From the NCBI GenBank assembly GCA_025526935.1, contig JAHLKD010000129.1, positions 57,014-121,013 on the forward strand: 64,000 nucleotides of DNA, written 5' to 3'. Under the pieces are notes generated by a model. That model saw nothing but the letters and a program-made list of their open reading frames with translations. It searched no databases and was not told the DNA's origin. The stretch comes from Cladochytrium replicatum (taxonomy: Eukaryota > Chytridiomycota > Chytridiomycetes > Cladochytriales > Cladochytriaceae). This document shows, piece after piece, positions 33,309 through 44,000 of the stretch. The first letter of the stretch is position 1. Every line of letters starts with the position of its first letter. Both the position numbers and the translations under genes were made by a program.

Positions 33309-33510
33309 CGATACACTTGTGATTGGAAGCAAATTCAGTGATGCATCGCTCCTACCTGTTGCTACGACCCAGCGTTCATTCTTTCATTCTTTCTTTTTGG
33401 TTTTTTTTCCAATAAATTGATCGGTTGGAGTTTACGCGACCCCAAAGGATCTTCGTTTGCCAACCGAATTGAATTTTGATTTGGTTTGATTTGCACACAG
33501 GCGAACTACT

Positions 33511-35554
33511 ATGGCAGCAGGAGGAGGAGTTACAACTGTACCAGTGTGCTTGCTCGGCGTCGACAAGGTAGCCGATGTGTGGTGGAACATCTCTTTCAAA
33601 ATAATTCAATGCTCTCTTATTCGTCGCTGGGCTGCTGCATCGCAGGTTCGCGGAGGGCTAGGAATCGGGCTGGTCGAAGACATCATGACCACTCGCGGCT
33701 TGCTCACAAAAGAAAAAAAGTCGTACATCGCAATTGTGTCGGTTGCTGATGGTGAGGGCACAGTGTCACCAAAGGTATTCGTAATCAGTGAAAGAATCCG
33801 ATGTATCCTGACTTCAACTGGCTGCAGACGCGCTTTCCTTCATCGGTAGTCCTCAGGGAAGGTGGAGGCATGCAGGTGCGTTTCGCAACATATTTTCATC
33901 GACTTTGTCTCATTTCTTGTCGCAGGATGATCACCTGGCACACATAATGCGAGTTAAAACGCGCAGTATGTAGCGAGCTTAACAAATGTAGGGGCTACTG
34001 ACAGCCTCTTCAGGTGGTCATCTGGAAAAGGAGCGTTTTGGTATCGACAATGATTTGATCGATGTGATAAGAAGATCTGTACAGCCAGGCATGGTTATTG
34101 TGGACCAGGTAGAGCTTTTTCTCGCATATGATATGTTCACCAGTTTGATCTCGCCGTCAGATGAAAAAGGCCGACGAAGCTAAAACGCTCGAGGCCTTGG
34201 AGGTCGCTGAGGCACTGGGATGCAGGTACTTCACCATTCTAATTCCCCAGCCGTAATTTTGAATATGGTGAAGTCTGGTACTGCCATTGCCTCGTCCGAC
34301 TGAATTCCGCCTACGTTGCAAGGAGCTCTTTGGGGAAGACCGCCTTACAGTGTTTAGTCGCCCCCCGTCCGTTCGAAAGTTGACTTATTCCATCCTTGAA
34401 TCGTACGCCAAAAACCCCATGCGCGAAAGAGACATCGATCCTGCGCTGGTAGCGGACGTGGAGGATGATGAAGATGAGCATGTGCACGGCGAGCACTGCA
34501 ACCATGACCATGACCACGACCATCATCATCACCACCACCATGGTCACGACCACGACCACGACCATGATCACGATCATCACCATCATCAACACCACGACCA
34601 TGATCATGAGCACGGGGAGCATTGCAACCATGATCATGACCATGACCATGCGCACCACCATCACGGGACCGAAGAACAAAGAAAAGATCAGCAGCGTGTA
34701 ATGGTAAGCGCATGCGTTTTTTCCAATTAATGCGAGGTCTCAAACCATGCTGTGGATTGGAGGACGCCATGAAGCTTGTCGCAAACGACCCTGAGAAGTC
34801 CGTCCAAGCCCTCAAGCGCGGGAACCCGCTCTTCATCAACGCCATCGCGCAGCTCTGCACTGTCTCAGTACCGCTTCCCGAAGAGCTCCGTTCCGAAAAG
34901 ATTCCTTCCACTCTGGCTGAGAGTTCTTTATCCGACGCCAACGGTGAACAAGGCTCCGGCTACTCACCTTACTTTGTCGAGCATGGTGCGATCGAAGCGC
35001 TCCTCTCGCACGCAAAGTCGGAAGGTTCTTCTATTCTTGAAAGCCCGAGAAATTCCGGCGACCAGGCTCTCCACATCGCCCGGCTCTCGGTTATTCTTGG
35101 TGCGCTAATAACCTTTGTGGGCTACGGTGGTGAGGATGGTGACAAGATTCGGGAGAGGTTTGTGAAAAGCGGTGGGATCGAGGTGGTCAGAGGTCCCGGT
35201 TTTATGGCGGCTTCGGCTGACCACTCGACGAATGGAAGCGGATCAACAAAGTTCCCTGGTCTTTTCAAGCTTCGAGAGGACCAGATTGCCAGACGTTGCT
35301 TGGCGATTGTTGAGACGTTGCAGGAGGATGGGAAGTACCTGCGCGCTTGCGATTTTTGCGGTAAGCGAGAGACGAAGATGGAGGAGTGGAAGCAATGCGC
35401 AAAGTGCCGCTTCAACGCCTATTGTAGTAAGGTAAAGAATCGATGCATTTGCTTTCATTTATCAAACACTCATTGATATTTTCAGGAGTGCCAGGTGAAT
35501 GACTGGAAAGAAGGATCTCACCGGACATTGTGTGTTCCTGTTCCTGGGCGCTGA
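33511..35554 (+). CDS. MYND zinc-finger protein with long His/Asp tract
   Basis: Nine exons (33511-33567, 33646-33774, 33828-33875, 33926-33965, 34014-34108, 34161-34225, 34274-34703, 34763-35431, 35486-35554) encode 533 aa. Residues ~1-190 form a folded domain I do not recognise (GGLGIGLVEDIM, KKSYIAIVSVADGEG, QPGMVIVDQMKKADEAKTL, SLVLPLPRPTEFRLRCKELF). A ~65-residue tract of His and Asp (34475-34668) follows, likely metal-binding. A helical region comes next, then a C-terminal MYND finger (CDFC, CAKCRFNAYCSKEC, W, H, C) that usually binds proline-rich partners. Exon 8 could start at 34737 instead, with a weaker donor. The 78-nt first intron is free of stops, so a longer isoform is possible. 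Confidence 0.75.
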
Positions 35555-36065
35555 AAAAAAGAAAAGAAGCCAGCTCAAGCTTATAGTATCCAGACTTTGG
35601 TCAACATATGCATAGTAAAACATAATGTATCTAAGTGCCCTGGCTGGGAAGGAAGGGGACGTCTGTGGCGCGTAAAACGCGGTCTTTCCAAATTTGTAGC
35701 ACATGCTTCGTAGTAGCCGACCAGCGAGTTCCCAGAGCAACGGAACTACACCCGAAAGAAATCGGTTGTCATTCCCATCATCTTTTCATCACCCTACAGA
35801 TACACCAGGACGCCCTCGTGATTTCAGCGTTCGGAGCCTTCTCAATTTCTCTCTCAAGCAAGTTGTCAGCAATATTAAAATATAAATTTCTCATATCAAA
35901 GCTAGTGATCTTCGATCGTTCTTTGGCGGAGGACTGCGATCTTCTGCTAGAGCGGAACAACAAAGGAGGAATTTGAATACCCGGCCTGTTTCAGAAGAGA
36001 TTCGTGCGGGGTCGTTCTGTGTTAAAACAAACCATGCTGCTGATAATATTTTGGTGGAAGACACG
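35555..36065. other. Intergenic, nothing recognised
   Basis: About 0.5 kb between two plus-strand genes. A frame open from 35973 runs into the next gene without an ATG before 36066; part of it may be 5' UTR or an unrecognised upstream exon. Confidence 0.45.
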
Positions 36066-36706
36066 ATGTTCAAAAAGATTCAAACCCGTGTTCGATCGTT
36101 GCTCCATAGTCAGACTGAGATGAAGTGTCGGGTGAGGTTTGAGTGGCTGAATGCTGGGGAGCGATGGAGTTTGCGGGTGCGACTTTTGAAGCCGAATGGA
36201 CCCAGGGCAAGTCCGTTTGTGAAACGAGAGCAGTGCGAGACCGAAAGGTAAGCCAATAATACAAGTGAATTTTGAAAACGATGCATCTGAAGTAATTTGA
36301 ATAGCGAGAAAGCTTTGTTGTCTCGGATCAGACTTTTGGAGGACGAAATTTCCTCGTTGGCGAACATTGTACGGCAGAACGTAAGATAAGGGCAGGGGAA
36401 CCAATACGGCAGTAGATTTCTGATCAACCCCATTTGCAGCAGGAGGTCGCAGCAACGGCGGTTAACATTGGCAACGTCCACCGCAGGACACTTGCAGATC
36501 CATTGACAAGACAGTACATCAGCACATCGACTCATTACATCTACATTCCACATCATAACCCGGTCGTTTTTGATGGATCTACGTATTCTGCTGTGTCACC
36601 CGAGGTTGGAATGCCGCTAGCATATGGCCCAGCCTGCGTAGAACAAACACTCGTGCCAGTGGAAACACCAGAAACTGTACCTGTCACAGCGCTGGCTGCA
36701 GAGTAA
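36066..36706 (+). CDS. Hypothetical protein, 174 aa, unknown
   Basis: Three exons (36066-36247, 36305-36380, 36440-36706) with good donors (GTAAGC, GTAAGA) and consistent phases. The first third is basic (MFKKIQTRVRSLL, VRFEWLNAGERWSLRVR). Exon 2 adds a short amphipathic helix (EKALLSRIRLLEDEISSLA) that could form a coiled coil. The C-terminal ~90 residues are rich in Thr, Tyr, Val and Pro without charge clusters. No family recognised. The frame remains open 5' of the ATG, so an upstream exon is possible. Confidence 0.5.
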
Positions 36707-36797
36707 ACGGCCAGAAAACAGGGCTCGTTCTATGATTCTCCATTAAGTTGTTCAAATTTTCCAGCCAAAAACGACATTACTAAACCGTTGAAGGAAC

Positions 36798-37353
36798 ATG
36801 AGCATTATTGTTTTCCTATATCTGTGGTTCGTTCAATCCGCTTTAGTAAGGGCAACATTTCCGAGCTTTCCTTTGCGTCCAATTTGTCCATCCAGCAGCA
36901 ACGAATTCCTCCCACTGAAAAATGTCGTCTGTGCTCAGCTCTCAGCGCGGATCTTGGGGGCACAATTTTCGCCTCCGTCTCGCTGCCGGTGCTAGGCTGG
37001 ACTGCATTCATTACCAGTGATGCCGTGAACGGATGGTACAAGACACTTACCAAACCGTCCTGGACTCCTCCAAACTGGCTTTTCGGACCTGCTTGTGAGC
37101 ATCTTCTGGTGTCAGTGGGTGCTGTGTCGCTGGTGCTTTGCCCTTCATTTTGCGTTTCTTACCCTTGTCCCTTGAATTGGTCTTGACCTCCCCCTCGCTG
37201 TCGTCGCTGTCGCTATGCACAACCACCTCTTCTCCATCCCTTATTCGCAGATCCAGGTTACCATCCGATCTCAACACAGGGACGACGCTCTACACCATTA
37301 TGGGTGAGTTCGGACAGGCGAACCTGTATTTCGGAGGAGCTATGCGTTTGTAA
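36798..37353 (+). pseudogene. TspO/MBR (tryptophan-rich sensory) gene, truncated
   Basis: TspO/MBR proteins are five-helix membrane proteins of mitochondria or ER that bind porphyrins and sterols. Proposed exons 36798-36845, 36896-37094, 37280-37353. They give the hallmark WYKTLTKPSWTPPNW, then, across intron 37095-37279, FGPAWTTLYTIMG, exactly the family pattern at the end of loop 1 and start of helix 2. After that only GEFGQANLYFGGAMRL is encoded before a stop, about 106 aa in all. The family normally has ~160 aa, and helices 2-5, including the LNxxW motif, cannot be found before the next gene. Either the 3' part was lost, or a donor (GTGAGT at 37304) leads to exons I failed to see. Confidence 0.7.
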
Positions 37354-37754
37354 TTCTTGTGCATTGAACGCACACTGTTTCATAGTGATAGTGGTCTGAA
37401 TTAACAAAGAAAGCTGATCCGTCCCTGATGATGGAAAACACTTCTGAGAAAATGACCTCTTTTGAAAACTTAAAATTGAAGCAACCATTGTCCAGACAAA
37501 AGGACAAGGTTCGCCCTGTGTCCAAAAGAGAGACGTAAAACGATTCAAAAGTTTCGAAAACCTTCGCATACAAGAAACCGCTATCCAAGAAAAACCAACA
37601 GAAATGGAAACAGAGGGATTCTAAAAAGTAGATGAGTACAAGAAAAAGTGCAATTCCAACAAAGCCAACGACATTCGACAGCAACAATACAAGACAAAAC
37701 TCTGATACCCAAACAAACAATGTCACCAGAGAAACCTTGGTGTAGTCCTCGCAA
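37354..37754. other. Spacer between truncated TspO gene and coiled-coil gene
   Basis: AT-rich, with no plus-strand exon resembling the missing TspO helices. Minus-strand frames at 37258-37569 and 37340-37726 are open but low-complexity (Phe/Leu/Val) and without motif; probably the 3' UTR of the coiled-coil gene. Confidence 0.45.
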
Positions 37755-40700
37755 CTACATCCGTTTCCTGAGGTTCGAAATCTCGTGCAGCCGCTCCTTC
37801 AAATCCGCGAGCTGTCGCCCGAGGCTCCCAACCTGTTCCTTCAACTCAGTATTTTCGCTCCTCAACTCCTGCAGTTCCAGCTCCCCAAACGACCGCGGTG
37901 CATTCGAGCTCGTTGGAGTGTTCGCCTCTCCATCCACCTGCGCCCTTCGCAGCCTCACAACAAGCTGATCATTGCTGCTCTCAAGTTCCTTCACCCGTGC
38001 CCTCAGCTTCTCGACGACCTCCGACTCTTCTTCTTGAGGTGAGATCATCGGCGTTGTGGACGGCGGGGAAAGAAGCGACATGCCTGGTGGCGGAATCAAG
38101 ATCGACGATTGTCGTCGTTTGATCGTGTCAAGCTGCGACTTTGAGCTCCTCAGTTCGTCCGCGAGTGCTTCCATCGCGTCTTTGGTCACCGCGAGCTTCT
38201 CCTCCAACATCTCAATCTTTTCCTGTTTACTCCGAACCACGCTCCGAAGTTCCTCCGCCTCGTCCTCCTCGCTGGACTCTTTCTTCTTTGCAACGTTCTC
38301 CCCTTCCTTCGCGTCCTCTTCGGCGTCCTCGCTCCCAACCGACGGCGGCGTCCACTCGGATCGCAGCTGCTCGACCGTGAGCTCGAGCGCGACGACTTTC
38401 TCTTCAAGATGCCCGAGCTCGGCCTCCCGAGCGACAAGACGGTCCTTGGCGACATGGAGGGCTTCCTCGGCTTCGGAGAGCTGGGTGGTGGTGTTGGACA
38501 GACGCGCTTCCAGGAGCTCGACGTCGTTGGCTTTCTCTTCGAGCTGGAAGGTCGAGGCCTCGTTCGCGGCGAGGAGATGTTCGCGCTCGGATTGCAGCGC
38601 GGTGACTTGGATTTGTACAGCGTTGAGACGTTCGCCTTGGGCGCGAGTGGTCTCTTGCAAGGTTGTAAGCTCGGTCTGCCAACCAAGTCAGCACCATGCG
38701 TCAACTTCATACGATGGTGTTCATACCTGAATTTTCTGCACTTTGGCGCTGAGTTCTTCCACGGCTGCTTTGGCTTCGGCCAACTCGATGTCTTTGGCCT
38801 GCAACGCTGCTCGGAGAGTGGTGAGTTCCTCCTTGGAACTGACTCCCTCTTCCACCATCTTGGCCTGCATCTCTCCATGCGCTTCACGACTCCGCATCGC
38901 ATTCTCTTCTTCCGCCGCCAGCCGCTCCTTCAAGTTGGTCACTTCCGCCGTGGTCCTCTCCAACTCGGTCTGCAACAGCCGCACTGTAGCGGCCGCCGCC
39001 GCAGCAGCATCCTTATCTTCGTCGTTCGCAGTGCCCGAGATCGCTTTCAACGCGTCGATCGCGCCGTCGCGTTCCACACGCACATGTTCAAGCTCGGCGG
39101 CAAGGTCACTGAGTTCTCGTGCACCCGTCGCAAGCCGCGCTTCCGTGTTCGCGATCCGCGACTCGAGCTCCCTCGTCGCGCTCGTTCCCTCACGAACCTT
39201 CTTCTCCAACTCCGCCTTCACCGCCGCAACTTCGCCCGAAAACTTTTCGACCTCAACACGCAACCCCTCGCGCTCCTCAATGCATTTGCCAAGACTGCGC
39301 TCCAACTCGCCCGCACGCTCCGTGACGGTTTTCATCCTCACATTGACCTCGTCAAGTTTCTGCTCCTTGAGTCGGGACTCAGTCCTCAGGTTCGAGTTTT
39401 CGCGCTCGAGCTCGTCGACCGTGTTCACAGCCTCCTGCATCGTCTGGTCAAACTCTTTGATACGACTCTGCACGTGCTCGAGCAACTTTTGCGTTTCTTC
39501 AAGCTTTGCGTCCTTGTCCGCGACTTCGGCTTCGAGTTCCGCGATCCTGGTCTGAAGCTCGCCGGGTGGTGCGTGTGGAGCTCCGGAAGCACGCGCCATA
39601 ACGCTCTCCCGACGCATCTTGCCGAGATCCTTTTGCAGTTTCGGAAGGATCTCGTTTTCAAGCTCGTCCTTTTGCTTGCGGAGGGCTTCTTCGGCTTCTT
39701 TGGCGCGGGTGAGTTGGGCTTTTGTGCTCGCGAGCTCGGACTCGAGGTCGCGCTGCACGGCTTCGGCCTGGATCCGGGCTTCCTGGTTGCGTTTGGACGC
39801 GCGGCACCAGAGCGCGACTTTGGACTGCAGGTTGGCGTTCTCGGTCTGGGATACGCGGTATTTCTGCTCGAGTTCGGTGAGACGGCGGGCTTGGAGCTCG
39901 GTTGCGGCGGCCACGGATTGGGGGGAGGTCGTTGGGGAGGACGTGGGGTCGGTGGTGGTGGGTTGGAGGGTGGCGACGAATTGCCGGAGGTAGGTGAGTT
40001 CCTCGTCGGCAAGCTGGCGTTTCGCTTCAGACTCGCGGATGATGTTGTTGTTCTGCAGATGGATCGTAAGGAAAGTTTTTGTGGTGTTTGATCAAGTAGG
40101 TTGAAAGCATACCTCTTCGACAGTCTGCTTTGCCCTCTGTAGCTCCTTTTTGAAATGCACAAGGGTCTGGAAAACCTTCATTTTTAGCTCGTCCAACAGT
40201 TCAGGGGACACACCGTTCGAGCCGCCCTTTGCAATAAACTCTTCAATCAAGGACGAGCAGTCCTCCGTAACGTGGGTGGGAACGATGGTTCCATTGCCAT
40301 TGAGCTGCGGCGAATTCTTTCCACCATTCGACGCTTTGATGTTTGCGCGCTTGGCGGCACCGACTTCGGCGACGAGCCAGTTCTCCTTTACTCTGAGGTC
40401 GTGTATGATTTTGTTCTTAATGTTCAGCTCTGCAATGAGCTTCGAGTTGACTTTGACAAGCTCGTCTCGAGACTTGTTGGCCAGCTCTGCAGCAATGGAT
40501 GCTGATGCGCCGGTTCCGGCATTCGCACCAGTGGGGCCCGAGGCACCTGACGTCAAGGGGGTGTATGGCGAGCCGGCAGGTTGAAGGCCTTGATCTGACG
40601 GGACGGCCGGGATATTGAGAGGGGGGAGAGGCATATTCGGCGAGGCAGGGCGAGGCATGGAGAGATTGCGAGACAGACGTCGAGCATAGTATGTTTTTTC

Positions 40701-40802
40701 ACCTACACCGGAATCCGATGCCGTAGACGATGCATCTGAGGCAGCAGACGTAGAATGGTTCGAGGAATACATTGCCGAGAGCTGTATAGTGGCAGGTGGC
40801 AT
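37755..40802 (-). CDS. Long coiled-coil protein, 978 aa
   Basis: Three exons (40113-40802, 38727-40052, 37755-38675), phase-0 introns, TAG at 37755. Residues 1-110 are Ser/Pro/Ala-rich and disordered. Residues ~115-160 hold a conserved-looking block (SKLIAELNIKNKIIHDLRVK, then ENWLVAEV). From about 235 to the end the protein is almost continuous heptad coiled coil (LTELEQKYRVSQTENANLQ-type), interrupted near 820 by a Pro-rich loop (PPPGMSLLSPPSTTPMI). Such proteins act as cytoskeletal, septal or spindle-pole scaffolds; I cannot name the family. It is divergent from KOG1 with 200 bp between starts. A 560-codon antisense frame (38409-40091) is a composition artefact. Confidence 0.85.
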
Positions 40803-41002
40803 AGGTAGCGAGACAGGCGAGGGCCAGACAGCGAGGGGCACCTCGAGAGCCGTGCAACAAAGAACCGACTGTTGACCGGAGACCCACCGGTAGAAATAGT
40901 CGTGTTGAGATTTGCTGTGTTAGAACGGGTGTGCGATATGTCTAAGCCGCTAGAAATGCTGTGTCGCAACTACATGTCAAAGCCTCTTGGAAGCGTTGCT
41001 AA
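40803..41002. promoter_or_regulatory. Divergent promoter of coiled-coil gene and KOG1
   Basis: A 200-bp region between two head-to-head ATGs (40802 minus, 41003 plus); it must contain both core promoters. No TATA box or clear factor site recognised. Confidence 0.55.
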
Positions 41003-44000
41003 ATGCAAATGCCCGTCACCGACAACCCCGACCGGCCCTTGCCTGCCATGCGACTGCCGAACGACCCGGGAAGGAACGCTGCTGCTGCTGCGGCTGCTAG
41101 TAGTCCCGGAGCTGCCGCAAATGCAAGCCCGGTCGCCCCACTTTCCACCTTTGTGAACATGCCGCACCTTGCGCCAAATCCCAGGGTTGTTTCTCCGTCG
41201 GGCCTCCACATCGCCCACGGCCCCATGGTGCATCCCTCCGGACCGCTCCCGTCAGGCGCTTCTATCTCCCATGCCAGCGCCCAGGACACCCAGCAGGATC
41301 CGTCGTATTTCTTCTTTCACCCTTTCGCAGAGAAACGTCATGAGGCGAATGGAAACCCGACTCCCGATCATCCTGGTCGCAGACAGCCCGCTCAGGACTG
41401 GCGCATGCGCGAGCGACTAAAAACGGTTTCTGTCGCTCTCACTGTTTGTCTCAATATTGGCATCGACCCGCCGGATGTCGTGAAAACAAATCCTTGCGCA
41501 AAGTTGGAATGCTGGGTCGACCCGTCCTCAATGCCCCCGCAAAAAGCGCTCGATACCATCGGAAGAAATCTCGAAACTCAGTACATGTTTTGGCAACCGA
41601 AGGCTCGATACCGACAGTCTTTAGACCCGACCATCGAAGAAACAAAGAAAATGTGTTTGGGACTCCGAAAGAACGCCAAAGACGAACGAATTCTGTTCCA
41701 CTACAACGGTCATGGTGTTCCCAAAGCCACGACGGGCGGAGAGATCTGGGTATTCAACAAAGGCTACACCCAGTACATCCCGGTCGCCATTCATGACGTA
41801 ATGGTCTGGCTCGGATCTCCATCGATTTACGTATACGACTGTTCCAGCGCTGGAAACGTCTTGCTCACATTCAACAAGCTCGCGGAACAACGAGATGCAG
41901 ATCTTGCCAGACTACAGCAAACCAAACCTCTTGCGTCTACCGCTCCAGGCTCTATCGCCCAACAGTTGAATGTACCTACCAACCCTACTCCTATGAGAGA
42001 ATGCATTCAGCTGGCAGCCTGTAGCCCGAACGAGATCCTGCCGATGACGCCGGATCTCCCTGCTGATGTGTTCACCTGCTGCCTGACAACTCCGATCCAG
42101 ATCGCCCTGAGGTGGTTTGTTAAGCAAAACCGCTTCATGCACAAGATCGACCCTGAGATGATCATGAAGATTCCTGGACGACTGAACGACAGACGCACTC
42201 CCCTTGGCGAGCTGAACTGGATTTTCACGGCAATCACGGACACGATCGCGTGGAATGTTTTGCCGCACGATCTGTTTAAGAAACTTTTCCGACAGGATCT
42301 GATGGTGGCCGCTCTGTTCAGGAACTTCTTGCTTGCCGAGCGGATTATGCGTTACTACAACTGCACTCCAATGTCGTCACCAAAACTGCCCCCGACCCAT
42401 CACCATCCGTTGTGGCAGGCCTGGGATCTTGCCGCGGATATGTGCCTGGCCCAGCTTCCCGCTATGCTTGCAGCCGAAGAAGCCGCAAGTAACCCACCTG
42501 CTCAACCCAACGGCACAGGAGCAGCCCCTGTCGCGGCACCAATTGCACCTGTAGAATACAAGCACAGCACATTCTTCAGCGAGCAGCTCACGGCTTTTGA
42601 GGTGTGGCTCGAGCGTGGAGCTATCTCTAAGAGGGCACCTGAGCAACTTCCCATCGTTCTTCAGGTTCTACTCTCGCAGGTCCACCGACTTCGCGCACTT
42701 ATGCTGTTGTCTCGATTCCTTGACTTGGGTCCCTGGGCAGTCAATCTTGCACTGTCGGTCGGGATTTTCCCGTACGTACTAAAACTCCTTCAATCCCCCG
42801 CGCCGGAGCTGAAGCCGGTCTTGGGCTTTATATGGGCAAAGATTCTCGCAGTTGACCGGTCGTGCCAAAACGATCTTCTTAAAGAGAATGGTTACACGTA
42901 TTTCATCAACATTCTGGTGGTCCCCCCTAACTCTAATCAAGCCCAACAACAACACACGCAGATACTCTCCACACTTTCAGAGCACCGGGCAATGTGCGCT
43001 TTTATTCTTGCCACGTTCTGCCACAACTTCCCGACAGGTCAATCCGCATGTCTGAAGAACGACCTTATGCCCTCCTTACTTCCACACCTCAAAGATGAGG
43101 ATCCGCTTCTGCGACAGTGGGCCGCGATTGCACTCGCCAAACTTGTCGAAAACAACCCCGAAACACGCCACGCTGCTCTCCGTGATAACCTTCACGAGCG
43201 CATCAGCGCAGTCATCCTGGACGGCGTTCCCGAAGTCCGAGCTGCGCTCGTATACACCCTTGGTGCACTCATCGACCCTACCCCAGCGCCCCCAGTCTCC
43301 CAACAGTCCCAGCCACACAAACCCGAAGCGCTTACCCAGATCGAGTACAACATGGGCCTAGCCGCCATTGCTGTGCTCTCCGACGCCTCTCCGATCGTAA
43401 GGAAAGAACTCATCATCACGCTCTCACGCCTCGTGCACGCCTACCTTCCCAAATTCGTCGCGGCGGCCTTCGAACTTTTCGAGGAGGAGCGACGCCGAAA
43501 CACCGCGTCTTCATCCACCACGCCGTCGACGTCCACAGTGACAAGTGATGCCACCCTCGTCCCAACGTGGTCCTTCTCATCCAGCAGCTCAACCCACCTC
43601 CTGATCCTCAAGTCCCTCCTAACCCTCTCCGTTGACCCCTACCCCGAAAACGCACAGCTCGCATCCCGCGTCGTCGACGGCGTCCACGCCAAAATGCTCT
43701 CCTCCCCGCTCTTTGAAAACTCTCCCTCTGCGTCTGCCTACTTCGCCGCGATCGCGCCATCGCCGGAGCGTGCACAGCACCAGTTCCAGCAACAGTCGTC
43801 CCCGCTCCAACGATCCGCGTCCAGCGCGAGTCTGAGGGGCTTGAAACGCACGTCGAGTTTTGTGGGGAGTATTTTGAACGCCGCGAGCGCGGTGGTGCAG
43901 GACCGAGAAGTACCACGGGTCCCGAAAGTGCCTGGATTTCGGGATCTGGCGGATTCTGGCGCTGGGGAGGTGCCAGTGCTTGAGTCGGCGGTGTTCGAGT

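Noticed and set aside
34311-34941. Minus-strand frames (Val/Met-rich and Gly/His-rich) over the MYND gene
   Set aside because: Shadows of the His/Asp repeat on the opposite strand.
38409-40091. 560-codon plus-strand open frame opposite the coiled-coil gene
   Set aside because: It is antisense to a well-supported coiled-coil gene; the Leu/Arg/Phe-rich composition is what the reverse of Glu/Lys/Ala-rich heptads gives, and it starts without context.
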